Shown here: one piece after another, positions 6,031 to 8,938 of the stretch
Layout: the number at the start of each line of letters is the position of its first letter
How positions within the stretch are numbered: position 1 is the stretch's first letter
Assembly: GCA_003561325.1 (NCBI GenBank)
Contig: PWWY01000057.1
Span: 1-8,938, forward strand
Reading direction: 5' to 3'
DNA from: Syntrophomonadaceae bacterium
GTDB taxonomy: Bacteria; Bacillota; Dethiobacteria; DTU022; UBA8154
Length of the DNA: 8,938 bases
Translations under genes and position numbers: made by a program
Notes under the pieces: generated by a model
Database searches by the model: none
Told to the model about the DNA's origin: nothing
The model's input: the letters and a program-made list of their open reading frames with translations, nothing else

Positions 6031-8232
6031 TTGGAAATATATAAGATGAACTTGAAAGGCAGACCGTTTTCCATGGAGACAGGCAAGTACGCCAAGCAGG
6101 CCGGCGGAGCCGTGATGGTCAGGTACGGAGATACCTCCCTGCTGGTTACGGCTACGGCCTCAAAGGAGCCCCGGGAAGGGGTTGACTTCCTTCCCATGAC
6201 CGTAGATTACGAGGAAAGGCTCTATGCCGTGGGGCGTATTCCCGGTGGGTTTATTAAAAGGGAAGGAAGGCCCACGGAAAAGGCAACCCTGGCCGCCAGA
6301 CTGACAGATAGACCGGTTCGCCCACTCTTCCCGGAAGGATTTAACCCCTCCATCCACATCGTGTCCACGGTTTTGTCCATCGACCAGGATTGTGTCCCGG
6401 AACCTCTGGCCATCACGGGAGCTTCCGCGGCCTTGTGCATATCGAATATCCCCTTCCGGGGACCCATCGCTGCCGTGAACGTGGGACTCATTGACGGTGA
6501 GCCCGTGGTCAACCCCACCGTGGCCCAGAGTGAAAACAGCCTCTTGAACTTGATGGTGGCGGGTACCGAAGACGCGATCATGATGGTGGAGGCCGATGCC
6601 GAAGAAATATCGGAAGAAGAGATGCTGGAAGCGATCATGGCCGGCCACGAGGTGATCAAGGAGCTAATCCAGCTGCAAAAGGACATGATGGAGCATCACG
6701 CCAGGGAAAAAATTGAATTCCAACCTTTTTCGCCGGATCCGGATGTCGAGCGTGCCGTCAGGGAGTACTGCCAGGATAAGGTAGCCGCGGCGCTAAAAAC
6801 GGAAGAAAAGCTGCAGCGCGAAACGGCCCTGGACGAAGTCAAAAAAGAAACCCGTGAGCACTTCGCGGAGCAGTACCCGGATCACGAGCGAGATGTCAAG
6901 GTGACCATCCAGGACGTGATCAAAAAAAGCCTGCGCTCCATGATCTTATATGAGCAGGTCAGGCCAGACGGGCGCGGGTGGGAGGAAATCCGTCCCATCT
7001 CCTGTGAAGTGGAATTGTTTAGAAGAACCCACGGCTCGTCCCTGTTTACCCGGGGACAGACCCAGGTGATCAATATCTGCACCCTGGGCGCCCTGCGCGA
7101 CATGCAGATCCTGGACGGCCTGGGGATTGAAGAGTCCAAACGGTTCATCCATCACTACAACTTCCCGCCGTACAGCGTCGGCGAAGCAGGGTTCATGCGA
7201 GGACCCGGGCGCAGGGATATCGGTCACGGTGCCCTTGCGGAACGCGCCCTGGAAGCCGTGATCCCCACCGAAGAAGATTTTCCCTATACCATCCGGCTGG
7301 TTTCCGAGGTAATCGAGTCCAACGGCTCCACGTCCATGGGGAGTGTTTGCGCGGGCGCCCTCTCCTTAATGGACGCCGGTGTTCCCATTATAAGGCCGGT
7401 GTCGGGCATCGCCATGGGCTTAATCATGGAAGGGGAAGACGTGGCCGTCCTTTCTGACATCCAGGGCGTCGAGGATTTCCTCGGGGACATGGATTTTAAA
7501 GTAGCCGGCACCGAAGAAGGAATCACGGCATTGCAGATGGATGTCAAGATCAAGGGACTTTCGCGAAAAATCTTGCAAGAAGCCCTGGGAAGAGCCCGGG
7601 AAAGCTACCTGTTCATCCTGCGCAAAATGCTGGATGCCATCAGCGAGCCCCGGCCGCAGCTTTCCGAATTTGCACCGCGGATTACCACGATCCAGATTGA
7701 GCCGGAGAAAATTCGCGACGTGATCGGCCCCGGCGGCCGCATCATTAACAAGATCATCAGCGAAACCGGTGCAGAAATCAACATTGAACCCGACGGCCGG
7801 GTGTTCATCGTGGCCACCGACTTCAAGGCCGGGGAAAAAGCAGAAGAAATCATCAGGGGTCTCACCGCCGATGTTGAACCCGGGAAATTGTATTTGGGGA
7901 AAGTTACCCGCACGGAGAAATACGGTGCCTTCGTGGAAGTGCTGCCCGGTAAAGAGGGCCTGGTCCATATTTCCCACCTGGATCACCAGCGGGTTAACAA
8001 GACAGAAGATGTGGTCAACGTGGGAGACCAGGTCACGGTAAAAGTACTTGACATCGACGACAGGGGTCGCATCAACCTCTCGCGTAAAGAGGCTCTGCCT
8101 CCCGACAAAGAGGGTGGTTCCAAGAGCCAGGAGCACGAGCGAGACAGGCACGACCAGGGGAGGTTTTCCCGGGACCGGGACCGGGATCACAAAAACCGCC
8201 GACACGCGCATAAGAAGCATAAACCTGACTAG
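6031..8232 (+). CDS. pnp: Polyribonucleotide nucleotidyltransferase (PNPase)
   Basis: Trimeric 3'-to-5' phosphorolytic exoribonuclease of mRNA decay, which can also add nucleotides. The 733 residues contain a first RNase PH-like domain (about 6–145, with RYGDTSLLVTATASKEPREG), an all-helical linker (about 240–310), and a second, catalytic RNase PH domain (about 312–545). The latter has FTRGQTQ (339–345), HHYNFPPYSVGEAG (374–387), the phosphate-site ESNGSTS (429–435) and LGDMDFKVAGT (484–494). KH (IGPGGRIINKI, 565–575) and S1 (about 620–687) domains follow. Residues 690–733 are a charged Arg/Asp/His/Lys tail with (RD)3. TTG 6031 is the first possible start after an in-frame TGA at 6013, with AAAGGGG (6015–6021) 9 bases upstream. 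ATG 6046, five codons later, has only a weak SD. An AT-rich dyad, ATATTT/AAATAT (6027–6040), spans the start. The gene is 60 bases after rpsO and ends in a terminator. Confidence 0.96.
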   Translation: MEIYKMNLKGRPFSMETGKYAKQAGGAVMVRYGDTSLLVTATASKEPREGVDFLPMTVDYEERLYAVGRIPGGFIKREGRPTEKATLAARLTDRPVRPLFPEGFNPSIHIVSTVLSIDQDCVPEPLAITGASAALCISNIPFRGPIAAVNVGLIDGEPVVNPTVAQSENSLLNLMVAGTEDAIMMVEADAEEISEEEMLEAIMAGHEVIKELIQLQKDMMEHHAREKIEFQPFSPDPDVERAVREYCQDKVAAALKTEEKLQRETALDEVKKETREHFAEQYPDHERDVKVTIQDVIKKSLRSMILYEQVRPDGRGWEEIRPISCEVELFRRTHGSSLFTRGQTQVINICTLGALRDMQILDGLGIEESKRFIHHYNFPPYSVGEAGFMRGPGRRDIGHGALAERALEAVIPTEEDFPYTIRLVSEVIESNGSTSMGSVCAGALSLMDAGVPIIRPVSGIAMGLIMEGEDVAVLSDIQGVEDFLGDMDFKVAGTEEGITALQMDVKIKGLSRKILQEALGRARESYLFILRKMLDAISEPRPQLSEFAPRITTIQIEPEKIRDVIGPGGRIINKIISETGAEINIEPDGRVFIVATDFKAGEKAEEIIRGLTADVEPGKLYLGKVTRTEKYGAFVEVLPGKEGLVHISHLDHQRVNKTEDVVNVGDQVTVKVLDIDDRGRINLSRKEALPPDKEGGSKSQEHERDRHDQGRFSRDRDRDHKNRRHAHKKHKPD
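8169..8186 (+). repeat. Tandem hexanucleotide repeat (CCGGGA)x3 inside pnp
   Basis: Three perfect copies of CCGGGA encode Arg-Asp pairs in the charged C-terminal tail of PNPase. Slippage by one unit would add or remove one RD pair without changing frame, so copy number could vary between strains. With GGGG at 8157–8160 there are four G-runs close together, though the first gap (10 bases) is long for a G-quadruplex. Confidence 0.8.
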
Positions 8233-8249
8233 GGTTTATGTTTTTTTTT
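8218..8249 (+). terminator. Rho-independent terminator overlapping the pnp stop codon
   Basis: CATAAACC (8218–8225) is the reverse complement of GGTTTATG (8233–8240). It forms an eight-base-pair stem with a seven-base loop that contains the TAG stop of pnp (8230–8232), and nine T residues follow (8241–8249). The stem is AT-rich, so the long U-tract carries most of the strength. The left arm encodes the last residues of PNPase. Confidence 0.8.
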
Positions 8250-8265
8250 GAGCATTTTTTGAGCA
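8244..8265 (+). repeat. Tandem 11-bp repeat TTTTTTGAGCA x2
   Basis: TTTTTTGAGCA occurs twice head to tail (8244–8254 and 8255–8265). The first copy uses the end of the terminator U-tract, and the second creates another six-T run. It looks like a local duplication. It could supply a second U-tract, but no separate hairpin stands directly before it. Confidence 0.75.
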
Positions 8266-8301
8266 GGGGATCCCGGCCAAATGCGGCCGCCGGCGCCCCT
8301 G
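8264..8301 (+). promoter_or_regulatory. GC-rich hairpin in the dut leader
   Basis: CAGGGG (8264–8269) pairs with CCCCTG (8296–8301). Inside it, CGGCC (8274–8278) pairs with GGCCG (8285–8289) around loop AAATGC, leaving an internal loop between the two helices. No U-tract follows, so it is not a terminator. It ends 13 bases before the dut SD. It could stabilise a processed 5' end or slow ribosome access. I see no convincing promoter between the pnp terminator and dut, so dut may rely on read-through. Confidence 0.5.
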
Positions 8302-8328
8302 GAACCCAATGGATGAGGAGGCAACAAC

Positions 8329-8790
8329 TTGCAGCCAGCCGTTAAAGTCTTGGTTAAAAAACTCCCTCACGCTGCGCACCTGCCCCTGCCCGGCTACATG
8401 ACACCCGGTTCTTCAGGGATGGATCTCTTTGCCGCCATTGAGCAAGCGCGCGAACTGCCCCCCGGCACGTTCCAGCTCATTCCTTCGGGCATTGCCCTGG
8501 CTCTTCCCCCGGGTTACGAGGGACAGGTCAGGCCGCGGAGCGGACTTGCCGCCAAACATGGACTGACCCTCTTAAACAGCCCCGGCACAGTTGATGCCGA
8601 TTATCGCGGAGAGATCAAGATGATCTTGATCAACCTGGGCGCCGCAACCTACAAGCTGCAGCCGGGGGAACGCATCGCCCAGCTGATCGTGACCCAGGTA
8701 GCCCGGGCGGTCCTGGAAGAACGCGATGAATTGCCTCCGTCCCTGCGCGGTGAAGAGGGTTTTGGGCATACGGGGAAGTTCAGGAAATAA
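8329..8790 (+). CDS. dut: Deoxyuridine 5'-triphosphate nucleotidohydrolase (dUTPase)
   Basis: Hydrolyses dUTP to dUMP and pyrophosphate, keeping uracil out of DNA and feeding dTMP synthesis. The 153-residue protein is a trimeric all-beta dUTPase with all five motifs in order: GMDLFAA (30–36), PRSGLA (69–74), GTVDADYRGEI (86–96) with the catalytic Asp89, GERIAQLI (113–120), and RGEEGFGHTG (140–149). In motif 5 the commoner GGFGSTG is EGFGHTG; the glycines that close over the base are otherwise kept. The start is TTG 8329, with GAGGAGG (8315–8321) 7 bases upstream; nearby ATGs at 8309 and 8313 are in other frames and give only short peptides. It follows the pnp terminator by about 80 bases and may be read-through dependent. 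Confidence 0.95.
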   Translation: MQPAVKVLVKKLPHAAHLPLPGYMTPGSSGMDLFAAIEQARELPPGTFQLIPSGIALALPPGYEGQVRPRSGLAAKHGLTLLNSPGTVDADYRGEIKMILINLGAATYKLQPGERIAQLIVTQVARAVLEERDELPPSLRGEEGFGHTGKFRK

Positions 8791-8804
8791 GAATCCGCCT
8801 GCCT

Positions 8805-8830
8805 CTTATACAGAAAGCACTTATACAGAA
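8805..8830 (+). repeat. 11-bp direct repeat upstream of a strong promoter
   Basis: CTTATACAGAA occurs at 8805–8815 and again at 8820–8830, a centre-to-centre step of 15 bases with spacer AGCA. The second copy ends 6 bases before the −35 hexamer at 8837. Such placement suits a transcription-factor site. The inner TTATACAGA differs by one base from the DnaA-box consensus TTATNCACA. No known regulator is recognised. Confidence 0.6.
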
Positions 8831-8836
8831 TGGAGT

Positions 8837-8865
8837 TTGAAAAGCCCCCTTTCTTCTGATATAAT
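8837..8865 (+). promoter_or_regulatory. Strong sigma-A promoter for a gene beyond the window
   Basis: TTGAAA (8837–8842) and a perfect TATAAT (8860–8865) are 17 bases apart, with TG at 8857–8858 forming an extended −10. Transcription should begin near 8871–8873. It lies 46 bases after the dut stop, points away from dut, and has no start codon with a good SD before the window ends. It therefore drives a downstream gene with an untranslated leader of at least 65 bases. Confidence 0.85.
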
Positions 8866-8871
8866 TTACTA

Positions 8872-8938
8872 GGGCACTGCAGTTAAACCGGCTATTTCTA
8901 AAGTTTGCGGCAGCCCCGTGGGCAGGAAAGAAGTAACG
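8872..8938 (+). promoter_or_regulatory. Start of an untranslated leader, identity unresolved (T-box possible)
   Basis: The last 67 bases after the predicted start site hold no ORF with a ribosome binding site. There is a short hairpin GCCC-CGT-GGGC (8913–8923). The final bases, GGAAAGAAGTAACG (8925–8938), vaguely resemble the purine-rich segment with AGTA in Stem I of T-box leaders. The window ends before the diagnostic elements (specifier loop, antiterminator TGG) could appear, so this is only a suggestion. Confidence 0.25.

Noticed and set aside
8048..8076. Perfect −35 hexamer TTGACA inside the pnp S1 domain as a dut promoter
   Set aside because: No acceptable −10 lies 16–18 bases downstream, and the bases are explained by conserved S1 codons.
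7420..8220. 266-codon open frame on the − strand inside pnp
   Set aside because: It is antisense to the conserved PNPase core, KH and S1 domains, and its composition matches a shadow frame.
8839..8855. Short hairpin GAAAAG/CTTTC as a dut terminator
   Set aside because: The stem is imperfect, short and AT-rich, no T-run follows, and the bases are the spacer of the 8837–8865 promoter.

Overview
The window reads as a housekeeping gene cluster from a low-to-mid-GC Gram-positive bacterium, most likely an anaerobic member of the Clostridia. The evidence is the gene order infB–rbfA–nrnA–truB–ribF–rpsO–pnp–dut, all on the + strand, combined with strong AGGAGG-type ribosome binding sites, frequent TTG/GTG starts, consensus sigma-A promoters with extended −10 elements, and an NrnA-type DHH phosphoesterase in the slot between rbfA and truB. 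A species cannot be named from the sequence alone. I see no mobile element, CRISPR array, tRNA or rRNA.

Layout: 1–48 is the last 15 codons of an upstream gene, probably of the nusA operon. Next is a short spacer holding a perfect Shine-Dalgarno (SD) sequence and a three-codon ORF whose codons form the SD of infB. infB (112–2205, TTG start), rbfA (2242–2607), nrnA (2679–3665), truB (3680–4603, GTG start) and ribF (4618–5613) follow with small gaps and look like one transcription unit. A near-consensus promoter lies across the 3' end of ribF (5596–5624) and should drive rpsO (5701–5970) and pnp (6031–8232). The rpsO leader can fold into alternative or pseudoknot structures, and a hairpin sits between rpsO and pnp. 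A rho-independent terminator overlaps the pnp stop codon. A tandem repeat and a GC-rich hairpin come before dut (8329–8790, TTG start). After dut lie an 11-bp direct repeat, a very strong sigma-A promoter (8837–8865) and the start of a leader for a gene beyond the window.

Functionally, the cluster joins translation initiation (IF2), small-subunit maturation (RbfA), a ribosomal protein (S15), tRNA modification (TruB) and RNA decay (PNPase makes short oligonucleotides and NrnA removes the shortest ones). Cofactor synthesis (RibF, FMN/FAD) and nucleotide sanitation (Dut, dUTP removal) complete it.

The proteins are conventional and full length. I do not find an undescribed system. What deserves a second look is at the RNA level: the minimal ORF before infB, the two-promoter architecture and foldable leader of rpsO, the terminator built over the pnp stop codon, the charged PNPase tail, and the promoter, repeat and leader after dut.
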